DNA from: Garcia nutans
Lineage: Eukaryota > Streptophyta > Magnoliopsida > Malpighiales > Euphorbiaceae
Direction of reading: 5' to 3'
DNA length: 64,000 nucleotides
Assembly: GCA_947685225.1 (NCBI GenBank)
Contig: CANTUV010000051.1
Location: forward strand, 3,038,001-3,102,000
Shown: piece after piece, positions 10,976-24,038 of the stretch
How positions within the stretch are numbered: the first letter of the stretch is position 1
How the letters are laid out: each line of letters begins with the position of its first letter
Made by a program: the position numbers and the translations under genes
Notes under the pieces: generated by a model
Told to the model about the DNA's origin: nothing
Databases searched by the model: none
What the model saw: the letters and a program-made list of their open reading frames with translations, nothing else

Positions 10976-11887
10976 CATAAACTACCTCCCAAACTAAAGG
11001 ATCCTGGAAGTTTTATAATTCAAATTACTGTAGGGAATGGAAAGGGGACTGAAGGCATGTGTGATCTAGGAGCTAGTGTGAATTTAATGCCTTATTCTGT
11101 GTTTAAAGAATTAGAACTAGGGGAGCTTAAACCGACAAAAATGGTGTTGCAATTAGCTGATAGGTCTTTTAGATTCCCGAAAGGGGTTATAGAAGATGTG
11201 TTAGTTAAGGTTGGAGGGTTGATAGTACCTGTGGATTTCATAGTACTTGACATGGAAGGGAGTAACCCTGCACCATCAGCACACACTATTTTGCGGGGTA
11301 GGCCTTTCATGGCTACTACCAACACCTTAATAGATGTTAAAAATGGTAAACTATCAATGACTGTCTTGGGTCAAACTGTTGATTTTTCTATTTTTAACAC
11401 TTCTTCTATTCCTACAACTGCTTTATATGAGGAATGTTCTTTAATTAATAGTGTTGAAGTAGTTGTTTCAGATGTTGTGTTGCAGACAGACTCCCCAGAT
11501 AAATTGGAGCTGACACTGAATTTAGAAGAGGGGGCTAAATCAGTGAGGGAGACCCAAAGGTGCTTTAACCCGAAGGCATATGAGAGCTCGAGAGTTTACA
11601 AGGATCGCACTAAGGCAATTCATGACAGATTTATTGTGCGACAGACATTGAGTCCAGGTATGAAGGTTTTACTTTTTAATTCTCGACTCAGTCTGTTTCA
11701 AGGTAAACTCAAATCTCGATGGAGTGGTCCTTTCGAGGTAACTAAGGTATGTCCTTCTGGTACCATTGAATTGCTTAACTCTAGAACTAATAAGATTTTT
11801 AGAGCAAATAGACATAGAGTTAAACTATACAATGAAGGATTTCAGGAAGTGAGGATCATTGACAGCACTTTGATCCATGATTCCTAA
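10976..11887 (+). pseudogene. Protease fused by deletion to integrase C-terminal tail (element G)
   Basis: Aspartic protease active site DLGASVN near 11063, followed by LADRSFRFPKGVIEDV and ILRGRPFM as in element B (37279-37600, minus). Then two in-frame joins: LTLN to LEEGAKSV, and RCFNP to the integrase tail AYESSRVYKDRTKAIHDR. Everything between in B (RT, RNase H, integrase HHCC finger and catalytic core) is missing. The region from 11057 is open to the natural stop at 11887 (276 codons). The reading frame was kept through both deletions. Confidence 0.85.
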
Positions 11888-13480
11888 ACCTTGCAGTATG
11901 TCCAGCTTTATGACATTAAAGAAGCGCTTAATGGGAGTCAACCCATCGGTTTGCATTTTCTTTTTCATAGTTATAATTTTATATTTAGCAATTTTGATTT
12001 TATGTTTAGTTTAAATAAATAGAAACCCTAAGCTCTCTTGCATCTTGTTTTTGAACATTTGTGTTTGTGATAAAAGATAGAGTTTTGCCTCACCAGGGTG
12101 CGATGGAAGACAGGTTGTCCTTAAACTCTTTTTCTTTATTATTCTTGTTTTCCATTGAGGACAATGTAAATTCTAAAGTGTGGGGTAATCTTTTGGCTTT
12201 TCTTTAATTTTTGTTTTGTTTGTCGTTTTGTGTGTTATATTGTGTGTTGTGCATGGTATAATTGTTGAGAACTTATTGACTTTTCTTTGATTCTGGTATT
12301 ATAGTTGAGACTTTAGTATCAGCATAGAGATTAGCATTTGAATTCATTTAGGATTAATTTTCACATTCTGCAATTTATGACATATAAATCTTTGTGAACC
12401 CACCTGTGTGAGTTTTGAGCCTCATAATTTGATATTATTATCAGTTGATTTTCTTTTCTTAAGTGTGCACCTTCATGATTTTGCATCTCTAGAGCTTGCT
12501 TTTGCATACTAATTGAACTCACATTATGATTTAATCTCAAGTTTTAAAATGATGAAGGCAAATTAGGTTAGCCCTTTAGCTTAAAAAGATATCCCTTAAT
12601 ATTGAATTCCTTAGTGAGCCAAGTTGAGCCTTTGACTTTTTCTTGTTTGATCAACACAATTCACAGCTCAACTTTCTCTTATTATCATCATACCTGCATT
12701 AAGGAATGAAATTTTATGATATGACAATAGGGTGGTTTATTTCAAAGTGTGGGTATTGTTATTTGGGGTTGAAATGCATATTTTGCACATTATATTGGAT
12801 TAAGAGTTGATTATTCTTTTCCTCTTCATTTTAAGCTAGATGTTTCACGCAAGTTTATATTTTGTATATATATATAAATGAATGATGAATGATGATAAAA
12901 ATAAAAAAAATAAAAAAAAGAGAAGATATATATATATATACAGAATTCATATATTTTCTAGCATTAGAGGAAAGTTGACTCGTTATTTCTCTTTAAGTAT
13001 GCAAGTGTGTGAATTATCAAGGGTTGGTGAATATGCCATTTGAGGGAGTTATGAATTTCTTAGCAAGAGTATTTCTAATTTAGATACTCCATTTCTTGAT
13101 GCTCCAGCCTAAATGTCTTTTCTCACACCTTACCTTAGCCCCATTACATCCAAATAAAAGACCTTTCGGATTATTTCTTGAGAAAATCAGTGAGGGAGAT
13201 TGGATAATTAAGCAAGTTTATGGTAGTATGCAGTCATGAGTGGTTTGAGTGAATTAACCTTTGAAATTGAGTGAAACACTTAGAAGAGAGATGAGATTTA
13301 TATGTCTGGATTAATGAATGAGTTAAGAAAATCTTGATTGAAGGAAATTGCAATTATTTATGTCTGAGTCTTAAAGGATTTCATCTTACATGCTGGAATT
13401 ATAGTTAAGGTTGTTTGAGTTTTTAATTTATGCCATGTGAATTTGCTTGAGGACAAGCAAAGTTGTAAGTGTGGGGTAGT
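11888..13480 (+). other. 3' non-coding cassette of element G with internal and terminal PPT modules
   Basis: No ORF. Two similar modules bracket about 1.3 kb: TTGAGGACAATG...AAAGTGTGGGGTA (12155-12187) and TTGAGGACAAGC...AAGTGTGGGGTAGT (13447-13480, the true PPT next to the LTR). Between them lie blocks shared with elements A, B and D, for example TTACCTTAGCCCCATTAC at 13130-13148. Tracts of TA and A near 12870-12945 are simple repeats. Confidence 0.75.
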
Positions 13481-15199
13481 TATTTTATTAGTTTTTGTTA
13501 TAGATTTGTGTCTTGTTTATTATAATAATTATTGTTTTATTTAGGTATTTTGTTAGTTTTAATCGGTTTGTTTAGTGTTTTCATTAATTGTGGTAGTTTT
13601 AGTTTATTTCAGTGTTTTTGTCGTTTTTGTCCTACTTTTTAGTGTGTGTTTATGTTTTGTTGGTTATTGTTTATTTAATTCTTGTTTACAGTTTGTTCAA
13701 GTTTTGTATTAGGTTATAAAAGCCAAGGAACCAAATTGAAGACAAAAAGGGACAGTAGCTGACACAGGCAGAGGACACGACCAAGTCACTGGCCGTGTCC
13801 CATACCAAGTTAAATTGAAGATCGAAGTCACAGAGGTGGACACACTCAAGGGACACGGCCAAGTCAGTGGCCGTGTCCCTCCAATGAAGCCCAGACACGG
13901 CCAAGTCACTCCAACTTGGCCGTGTCTCACTTGCATCCAAGGCAAAGAAGATTAATTAACCAGAAGCAGACACAAGCAAGGGACACGGCCAAGTCAGTGG
14001 CCGTGTCCCTCCAAAAAGGACCAACACGGCCAAGTCACTTTTGACTTGGCCGTGTCACTCAACCAAAGAAGAGAAAGAAGGAAAGCAACAGAAGTGAACA
14101 CATGCAAGGGACACAGCCAAGTCACTGGCCGTGTCCCTCCAATGCACTCCAACACGGCCAAGTCACTTCTGACTTGGCCGTGTCCCTCATGAACCAAACG
14201 CGCAGCGGATTTTAAATGGACGATTCATATAAAAGGAAAAGGAAGCTAGGGTTTGAGGGACTGTTGACGATTTTGAGAGAGAGGTGGAGCCGTCAAGAGT
14301 GAAGTTAGGGTTTTAACATTTGTTTCCTTTGATTTTGATTATACTTTGGACCAAACTAGCTTAGATTAGATTGTTCTAGCCATTGATACATCCTTCTTGC
14401 AAGATTTGAACAAGAGATTCTTCAGAAGCTTCAAGGAGTTTGTAATTTGGTTTTGTTCTTGAACTTTATCTCTTTATTTTCATTGAAATTGTATTTACGG
14501 ATATTATCATGTCTATTTTGATTTCTTTGAACATTAATGAGATGAATATGTTTGATTGCATCATGAACTAATTTGATCTAGTCTAGGATTTGTATGGATC
14601 TGCTATGATTGTATGAATTGGTTATTCTCTTAGCTAATAATTTCTTTAGCCTTGATTGAATGAAATATTTTAATATATAATTGATTGGCCACCAATTATG
14701 TGTTTTAGGTATTAGATGATGGATTGAGAGATGAAGTCTAATACTTGAATAATTCAATTAAGGACTTAGGTGAATTAGAGATATAACCTATTAAAAAGAT
14801 TGTTTCAATTATAACAAGATTAGTTGAGAGAGGTTTGAATGCGAGAGCTTATTTCCTTGACTTGATTAATTGAGTTGTTTGAGATTTAATCTTTGAAATT
14901 AAATTAGTTAAGAAGAAAAACCGTTCATACATATAAGTAGTAGAGAAGTGCAAACCCTAGACCTTTCTATCAAGTGAATCAAAACATCAGCTCTTGTTTA
15001 CTTTTATTGTTTTAAACTTCAATCAATCTTCTTCATTATTTAGCAATTTAAATTTCTTTATTACTTTTTATTTATAATTTGATAATCAATTAGCCACTTT
15101 AGCTTCCTTGAGAGACGAACTTGGGGCGATCACCTTTGGTACAACTACCTCGTATACTTGCGAGTGATGCTTTGTGGTAGAGTTAATTCGAGCGCAACA
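13481..15199 (+). repeat. 3' LTR of element G
   Basis: 1719 bases, about 99% like the 5' LTR by eye. The first bases are TA instead of TG, a point change at the terminal dinucleotide. Contains the inverted-repeat array at 13773-14186 and a TATA box near 14226. Ends GCGCAACA and is followed by the duplication CTAAT. Confidence 0.93.
13773..14186. repeat. GACACGGCC inverted-repeat array in G 3' LTR
   Basis: Same units in the same order as 7629-8043. Several of the differences between the two copies fall on CpG sites in the arms (for example GGCCGTG against GGCTGTG, and ACGGCC against ACGACC), as expected if methylated cytosines decay. Confidence 0.85.
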
Positions 15200-16100
15200 C
15201 TAATGTGTTATTCACTTTTCAGAGTTTTGTTGTTGGTGGCATGCCTAATAGTAATAATCTCTTGAAGTTGGGTTGGGCTTGATCCTTGAAGCCAAGTTGG
15301 GTTGAAGTTTAGCATGCTTAACTCCCTATGAAGCTTGGTTGGGTCTAGTCCTTGAAGCCTAGTTGAGATGTTACAACCTTTGAAGCTAGGTTGGGTTTGG
15401 TTCTTGAAGTCAAGTTGGGTTGATGCTTAGCATGCTTTGCTCCCCTTGAAGCTTGGTTGAGCCTAATCCTTGAAGCCTAGTTGGGATGATGATAAATGTG
15501 ATAATTAAACCAAAACATTAACTCTGAAAGTTGAATGGCATATTAGTTTCTTTTGGGCTCATGCTTGTCTTTGTTTAAATGTGATTCATGAATGGTGAAA
15601 TAAAATAAATAATATGATTTAATGTAAGGTTTGAAATATGATATATGAATGTGTGACATTAGCATTACATTAAAGCATATTGTTATTGTGGTTTGTACCA
15701 CTAAGCCTATGGCTTAGCGCGATTGTGGTTCATCGTGCAGGTGACAGGGTAGAACCAGAGAGTTCGACTAGACCGAGTCGAGTCTAGACTTTGAAGTGTT
15801 GATTGTGGGCTTAAAGATCATAGACAAACTGCCAAACATGTATAAATTTTATGTTTTGTAAACATGGATTTTAATGTATTTATATATGTAAATACCACTA
15901 CATTTTCCGCTGCATAATGAACAAATGTTTTATCTGGTATAGTTTATATTGTAATTTGAATGTTTTAAGTTTTCTTATAATGTTGTTAAATTAAAAGATT
16001 GGTTTACTTATTATAAACCGTGGCACTCCTGTATTCGGTATACGTATATTACAGATATAGTAGTATGTAGTGTGCGTATACGGGGTATAGAGGTGTTACA
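15200..16100 (+). repeat. 3' LTR of element F, second part
   Basis: Starts with the right copy of CTAAT, then continues the LTR interrupted at 7336. It begins with an acceptor-like TTATTCACTTTTCAG and contains repeated AAGCTTGGTTGGG/AAGCCTAGTTGGG units (15250-15490) that the intact copy L replaces with a different short tandem. It ends GGTGTTACA at 16100. After the end comes unrelated AT-rich DNA. Confidence 0.88.
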
Positions 16101-19100
16101 AATATCATATTCATTGTCTAGTTAATTGTATAATCACATTTGTTACATTATTATTTTTGATGTGATTTGTAACAAATATTATTATAAATTATCAAATAAT
16201 TGTCGTTATTTATATTCAAGTGAGAAAAAATAAGTTTAAAATCTTTTTTTTGCAAAACAACTAGTTATATGCTCGTATAATATACATATATAAATTTTTA
16301 TTATCTTATTAAAAATATTATGAAGAATTGCTGAAATTAAATATATAACCTCACTATACATATAAACTATTTTTTTCAATCATTTCTACTAATTAATAAT
16401 TTCAATTAATACATATAAAATTTTTTATATTTATATATTAATAAATTATTAAATATATGATATTTTATTTTCTTATATTAATGATTTCAGGTACTACATT
16501 TGGGTTATTACACCAATCATTCCTAAACTTTTATCTTATTTTACTAAAATTTTTAAATTCCATCTTGTAAAGATAAATTTTACAAAATTTTTAATTCTAT
16601 CCAAATAAAATCTATGAGGTTTTTTTCTCGCTACTGAAAAAAGTGACATGGTAGCCATGTTGCAACAAAAATAAAAAAAAATTTAATTTCCACCTACACA
16701 ATCAATCTACAAACAAAAAGTTATTAGAGTAATTCGAAACATTTCAAATTCGTTAATCTCTGAGTAGCAAAACTCAATCACATTCTTTTTCAACTACTCT
16801 TCAATCAATCTTTTATTCCTCTCAAACTCTTTATTTCCACATTTAATTTCGTAGCTCGTTCCAAAACTATAAATAATCTCGTCAACTTCCAATTTTAACT
16901 ATTTTAGCACAAAATATATTTTAAGTAAAAATTAAAATTTTCTTTTTTTTTCACCACATGGAGACACGTAACTGTCATATCACTCTCCAATAGTAAAAAA
17001 AATAGTATCAAGGATTTTATTAGGATAAAATTAAAAATTTAATGATTTTATCTTTGCAAAATAAAGTTTAAAAATTTTAGTGCGATTAGAACAAAAGATT
17101 AAGGACTATCGATATAATTAATTCTACTAAATTTTGAGTTTAATGTGATTAACAATCATTAGTATAGTTGTAGAAAATAAAATTAAAACTTAAGCTAATT
17201 TTTATCTTTTTAATTTAATAGTTTTGGTTATCAAATTATAAAAGACATAAACAATATAGAGAGAGGTGAATAATTTGATTATATGATATATTTTGTATTA
17301 TATATATATATATATTATGTGATAGCCTACATTTCTTTTATTTCTCAATTTCATTCAATAAATTTATCAAATATAAGACTTTTTATATTGATATATCGAT
17401 AATTTATTAAATATATGATCTTTTTATTTTTATATATTAATAGTTTCAGTTAAAAATTTTATTAATAATTAATTGATTAATAATTCATTAAATATATGAC
17501 TTTTGATCTTCATATATTAATATTTTCATATAATAATTTTTTAATAATAATTTATTAAAATTTTTAAATATGTGACCTTTTATTTTTATATATTAATAAT
17601 TTTAATCAAAAGATTTATAAATAATTATAAATATATTAATAATTTATTAAATATATGACATTTAATATTTTTTATTACTATTTTTACTTAATAAAATTTA
17701 ATAATAATTTATTAAATATATGATCTTTTATCCTTATATATTAATTTTTATAAATAAAAACACAAAATATATATTACTCTTTTTTATAAATGCCAATAAA
17801 TATTTTTTATTTTTTATATCATATATATGTATGACATGGAAGCCCAGATTTGCTTCATTTTCCTTAGCTTTTTTTTATTTGATCATAAGCATGACCAATT
17901 TTTTGTCACAAATATTTTTTATTGCAAAGTAGTCAATAAATTAAATTAAAAAAATAAATAAAAATATACATGAATAAATAATTAAAGAATTAAAAATATC
18001 ATTCTACCATATATTCCATAATAAACTTATCGTAGATTTAGGAATGGTAACGGGTTTTTATGTATATAACCCGTCTCAATCCGTTTATATATGGTATATA
18101 TAGTTATAATAGGGTTTGAATGCATATGGATAATATTTTTATTATCCATAATGGTTGTGGGTATATATTATTGTGTACCCGCTACCGAATCTGATTATAT
18201 ATATTAGTTATATTTTATTAAATTTTAATTATATATTTATTAAATTTTATTTTAATTATAGAATTGTTTAGTATAGAATTATTTTAATAAAATTATGTTA
18301 GTATTAAATTTTTTATAATTATTTAATTGAGAAAATTATAATTTTGTAACTTCAATTTCATAATATTTTTTAATTTTTATACTTAAATGTGTAATTTAAC
18401 AGGTATAAGTAGTAAATGAGTAGTGCTAAATATATTTGGGATTGGTACATATTATAAAAAGATGGTCATAACCGAGTTTAGGATGGATACAAGTAATTTA
18501 AATTTAAATGCTTTGGATTCAGGCAAGGCAATTTCCGTGGGTAACCTACTTGAAATAATTTTTATCAATTGTATGTTATATATAAATCTCTCATTTATTC
18601 CAACAAAAGAGACTACTTGCACCACTTTAGTAATAATAGGATTAACTATTGTGATCACAAAAAAAAAGTTTGAAACACATTTTCTGATTTTTGAAACATT
18701 TTCTAGAAAATTCACATTTTCGTCAATAACTAATTGTAATTTCTGGTTGCTTTGAAATTGATAATGCCAGAAGCTATCTTTGTAGAATTATTAATTTTTC
18801 TTAGTTTTGTAGTTTAGTTTTGTAAACAATAAAATGAAGAATAGTCAACGATATTGTTTTGATAATCACAAAAAATATTTTTTGATTTAACATTTTGTTT
18901 CTTATGGCTTGATTTCATTTTAATCTAGGATAGATCAAACTTTGAAAAAAAAATAGTTTAATGCTTTTAGAGAAAAACAAACACAATGAAGTATATAATC
19001 CTAGGATTTTTTTTATCAATATGAACAATGTGAATTCAGATAATTGTATACTATATTAGAGTGGGTGACTATATGTTATTTCTAATGTTATTATAGTATA

Positions 19101-19989
19101 TCATTATTAGATTCTATCCAATTAATTTCTAAAGGTATATGTTAAAGTATTGAATTTAATGTTCAACCACAACAATGGCTTATTATTATAAGTTTCAATT
19201 GATGAGTTTGAATTTAATTTGAGTTTGTACAATTTTAAGTAAGTGTTTAGTTGAATTTAGTTCAGTTTCTTGAATTTGTATAGGTTTAAGTTTATGAATT
19301 TAATCAATTTTGCTTATTTTTGAGTTGATGAATTTAAATTTTATGAAGTTTAAGCTTAAGTAGCTTTTATTTAAATGAATGAAGCAATAGTTGTCATATC
19401 TTTATGTTTAAAAATACCATCATCTTATAAGATTGGGGTGATTTGATTATTGTATTATTAATAAATCTACATTCAACGGAAATGTATACAATACTGATGT
19501 TTATTCATTATAATAGAAAAATTGGATAAGTATATGAATTACTTTGAAGTAAATGGGATTCTTATTTGAAGAGATTGCAGTTTTGATAATCTTTTGGAGA
19601 TAATACCAAAACAACTAAAATTCAAAAGAGAAAAACTAGTATTGTAAATCTAATGCCAAGTGAAAAATGGGTATCCCCCACTAAAGATAGAAGAGGATGG
19701 AGATCTGTCATTTTAATTGGAGTTGAAAAAGAAGGAACAAGATTTCATAAGATATCCTTCGTGTATTACTGTTGCTGAAAAAGGATTAGTAATCGCATTT
19801 TTCGGTTCCTACTCAAGATCAAATTTTGAGATTTCAAGAATTGAAACAACTTATACAACTACAATATCTGAATAAAGTTCAGCATATTTTGTCTAGCAGA
19901 TGTCCTTATAGATTTTGTGGATTATGCAAAGAAGAAGTTGATGCTCATAGTGGGAATTCATCTATAATAAGCAACACATGACATATAAA
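16101..19989. other. AT-rich intergenic DNA, no supported gene
   Basis: Very AT-rich with many short direct and inverted repeats. I see no domain, no long ORF with protein-like composition, and no RNA gene. An ~80-bp degenerate tandem array sits at 17370-17760. Around 18050-18190 there are scattered ACCCG/CGGGT words of the kind found in decayed DNA transposons, but no terminal repeats that I can pair. Confidence 0.55.
17370..17760. repeat. Degenerate ~80-bp AT-rich tandem repeat
   Basis: The core TTATTAAATATATGA followed by a T-rich TTTTATTTTTATATATTAAT recurs at about 17404, 17486, 17564, 17644 and 17709, so the period is near 80 bases with one shorter step. A similar unit lies alone near 16425-16490. 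No coding potential. Confidence 0.6.
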
Positions 19990-20883
19990 AATTGAATAAG
20001 GAAAGATATATAAGGACAAAAAGATCTTTAAAATAATGTTAAGTTTTTATGCTTTAAAGAACCATTTCCGGTATAAGGTAGAAAAATCATGTGACAAGGA
20101 ATATGCTGTGAAATATTTTGATGAAAATTTCAAGTGCTACTTAAGGGCAATAAGAAATAGTAAGATGAACAAATTCATAGTTCAAAAATTCAACAACATT
20201 CACACATGCCCATTATAACTCAAATTAAATGATCATCTATAAGCCACTTCAAATATAGTTGCTGATTGTATAAAGTCAAAGTATCTTAGCATGAAAATAG
20301 CATGCACATCAACAAACATAGTTAGAGACATGAAAGATCAATATGGTGTCTCTTTAAACTATGCAAAAGTATGGAGATCAAAGTAGAAAGCTTTATAGAA
20401 AGTACGAGATAAACTAGATGAATCTTATCATATGATTTTAGTTTTTTGCATATGCTAAAAACTACAAACCCAATGATCTATTATTGAGCTAAAACAAAAG
20501 ACAACAACATGTTTCTTTATGTTTTTATGGCTCTTGACGCATCAATAAAAGGATGGATGTATTGCAGACCGATAATGATTGTGGATGATACTTTTTTGAA
20601 ATCATTATATGGAGGAACACTACTTTCAGCAACTAAACAAGATGTGGGTGGTAAGATCCTTCCTCTATTATTTTGTATAGTTGATTCAGAAAATGGTGCT
20701 TTTTAGGAATGGTTCTTTACAAAATTAAGAAAATCTTTTGGTGATAGATAACGCTTGAATATAATTTTTGAAAGGCATGAAGGCATAGAAACAATAGCTA
20801 GAAAGATATATCCTAAAGCTAGTCATGGATTTTGTATATTCCATTTGTTGAACAATCTAAAGACTAATTTCAAAAGAAATTCA

Positions 20884-20955
<72 letters not shown>

Positions 20956-21790
20956 GGAGACATTTTTTGCTACAACAAAAGCATATATTACTCAAGAATT
21001 TGAGTATCGCATGAATAGTTAGATAAAATTGATAAGAGGATAAGACCTTATTTGAGCAATATTAGGCATCACAGATGGGCTAGAGTTTACTCTATAAAAA
21101 ACAAATACTCAATTATGACATAAAACATAGTTGAATCACTTAATGTTACTAACAAAGCAACTAAAGCTACCAATTACAACAAAACTATAGTACTTACATG
21201 CTCTAGTACAAGAATGGAGTTACACAAATAGGAATATTGAAAATTAAACTTTCATACAACTAGCAAAAAAAGCTAAACATATGTTGACTTCGAATTACAT
21301 TCTATCTTTGAAACTAAAGGTAATTATCATAATGCTTTTCTCTTAGGTACATGAAACTATACTTTCAATATGCTTAATTAGTACACTTTTTTTTTGTTAT
21401 ATGTTTGACTCATTCAGATTCTGGTAATCAGAATTTAATTATAAATTTTTCATGAGTTGTGAGGATATGGTGTGAATATCATGTTGCTATACTTATTGGT
21501 TTATGTTTGATATATGTTTAAAATTTCTTCTAATATTTAATTACTTTGAAATTTGTTAATAGTTATGCCAAACAAAATTATAAATTGTTCGCTATTTCTG
21601 AAAATGAAAAGAAGAAATTCATAGTGAACATAAAAGAGAAAACATGAGCATGCAATGGATTTCAAATAGATGAGCTATCATGTCCACATGTAGTTGCAAT
21701 ATTGAAGGATATGAATCAAGATCCTTATGAGGATTGCTTAATTTTTATACTAAACAAGAATTAATTTCTTTCCAAGCCATTAATTTCTTT
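19990..21790 (+). pseudogene. Mutator-like (MULE) transposase relic
   Basis: Fragments in order. An N-terminal zinc-binding-like region has FKCYLRAIRNSK...HTCPL (20036-20218). A DDE core starts VDDTFLKSLYGGTLLSA and goes on to IVDSENGAF (20580-20706), then ASHGFCIFHLLNNLK. WARVYS and VESLN motifs lie near 21075-21150. An intron-like gap follows (about 21320-21560). A SWIM-type zinc finger ends in CNGFQIDELSCPHVVAIL (about 21650), with its first Cys changed to a stop (TGA). Frames change several times. Spacing matches plant MULE transposases. I could not pair terminal inverted repeats. Confidence 0.8.
20884..20953 (+). repeat. (AAT)n microsatellite inside the MULE relic
   Basis: About 23 AAT units in a row. 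Read in the transposase frame they encode a run of Asn after FKRNS. The expansion lies within the part that should follow the DDE core and probably arose after the gene died. Confidence 0.95.
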
Positions 21791-24038
21791 CAATTTTGTA
21801 CAAGAATATAGCAAAACAACAAGTATGCTTTGATGAAGTTCAACATTAAAATTTGAAGAAGGCATTTCTTTTTCATGTGTAAAATATTCGGAAAAAGACA
21901 TGACGAAAATACCACAATTACTACAAGAACATTTTAAAAAGGGCTCTTACAAAATGCTACTAAAAAAAACATAATCATTAAAATAAAATAAAAAATTATG
22001 AAATCAGATTTAAATTTTACTTGTTTACTTTAGTCGATAACCCATCAACAAATAGAATATTAAAAGGCTTGCTCAACTTCATTTGCACATGTGCTCTATC
22101 AACAACATCAATATCGTTCTAAGCACCAAAAATACAAAGTATAGACATAAAAAGTGGCAGAAGTACACTATATGATTTAACTGCTTTAGATGCTATCTTG
22201 TTGTTTCGACCAGACCTCTAAGAATTATAAAAAAAATCCATCTATCTTAAACACTTAACCTACTAGGCATTTAATGTTTTTCCTTCTTTATAAAAATAGG
22301 AAATAAAATATGGTCCACTTCTACCCAACAAGTACTATAACAGATATAATGCTCAATAATATACTTAACAGTCAAATAATAATTTGAAACTACTGACTAA
22401 TCATTTCCCTTTTTAAGATATGACTCAAAAAAACCTTCAATACTAATCAAAACAATAATCAACAGTAGTAAATTTTACTTAAATGTCTTCAAAGTATTTA
22501 CTTTTTTTCCTCAATTATTAGAAAACAACATTAATATGCTGTAAAAAAATCAAACAACAATAACAAACCAAATATGTAATATTTAATAAAATAAAAACAA
22601 AACTAATAAAAAAAAAACAAAAACAAAAAAAACAACTTACAGAAGATGAAATCAACTAACCATCATACTAGTATGAGTGAAACCAAGTCTTCTCAGAGAT
22701 ATAATCAACTTCAAGATATAAAGGTGGAGAAATAAGATTATTTTCAATTGAATGAAATTTCTTCCTTAAAAATGTTAAAAAATAATAAATAAATAAATAA
22801 CAAAGTATACAAAAATAGAAAAATTGAAAGATAAACAGTTGAGCAAAAAAAAATTACTTTTTTCTTTTCTTCATTCCTTCATCAAGCCATAAATAAAGAT
22901 TCACTGATTTTTAGAATTTGGTGACTTACCAATATTATTATCCAAAGATGATAATAAACGTACAACAGTTCTAATTGACTTAGGCTCTTCAACATGGTTA
23001 TATGATTGAAATTCATTAAAAAAAGGAGATTTCATAACATAAGTTGGCCTAATCATTCTTTTTTGAACATTTGGTTTTACCACTCAAGCAAAATTCATCT
23101 CAGAAATATCATCAACAATAATATCTTTCAAAAGAAATTACAAATAATGAAATTAATGTATACCTAACTAGGCACGTATATGGTTCGATCCAATTTATAG
23201 ATTTGTAAATCTTCAGAAATGTACTGCAAGTCAGAGATTTTAAAAATTTAATCTCTAGAACCGTATTGGAAATAAAAATCTCCATCTTGTATTGTCTTGA
23301 TTTTTTGAGACAATACGAAATTTAGCTTCGGTTCTTTTGAGACAATCTAATTCAATTTGATTCAATACAGATATTCATATTTTTTGCTTAAAAGGCAGGA
23401 AAAATAAATGTATTTAAAAATTTTCTAATCCAAATACTCATACTATTTATAATTTAATTTTAAAGTTAGAAATAAAATACTTGAAAAATCCAAAGTTAAA
23501 AATATCAAAAAAAAAAAAAAACAAATGTTTGACATAATAATGTTTTGTATCCTTATCATCTTCTCAAGTAGTGAAGTCCATTGTTTATTTAAAAACTACT
23601 ATTTCAAATGGTAAAACTCACTAGATGTAGTTCTTATTTTTTTTTCATGTCTTAAGATAATATGAAAAGATAATATTTAACATTAATAAAATAAATTACT
23701 TTAGGTAGCACTCATAGTTTAAAAATATAGTTTTAAATTATATATATTAGTTAAATATATTTGAGTATTTATGGTACATTAGAATTTATTAAAAGTTGTT
23801 AGTAAATTTAATTTCTATTACATACAATATATAAGAAAAATTATTAAAATATAACATGTTCTTACAATTCAATATGGTTTAATACAGATATTGTCTAATA
23901 TCCAAAACCGTACCAATTAAAGTTAACGATATAACTCGGTTCTGTTCTAGTAAAAAAGTCAGTGGTATAATTCAGTTTTAGATCTTTTTCTTCAGTACTC
24001 TAGTTCGGGTTAGAAATATTCAATCTCTGTGTACAATA
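21791..24038. other. AT-rich DNA, possible decayed second MULE gene on the minus strand
   Basis: Mostly AT-rich. On the minus strand, 23083-22901 encodes a 60-residue piece with RPTYVMKSPFF. Near 22050-22140 the minus strand reads VDRAHVQMKLSKPFNILF. These are protein-like but I do not recognise them with certainty. Some plant MULEs carry a Ulp1-type peptidase gene next to the transposase, and this could be its remains. That is a guess. Confidence 0.25.

Larger units (their letters stand above)
7337..15199 (+). mobile_element. Element G: internally deleted Athila-like Ty3/gypsy retrotransposon
   Basis: A 7.86-kb element with both LTRs, PBS, gag, protease, a short integrase tail, a 3' non-coding cassette and PPT. 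It is inserted in the 3' LTR of F with duplication CTAAT. The two LTRs differ at about 20 positions by eye over 1.72 kb, so the insertion is fairly young. Compared with element B it has lost RT, RNase H, the integrase core and the post-pol ORF, so it could move only with help from a complete relative. Confidence 0.9.

Noticed and set aside
18423..18755. 110-codon plus ORF overlapping an 87-codon minus ORF
   Set aside because: AT-rich chance frames. No motif, no homologous copy in the window, and it does not begin with ATG in a good context.
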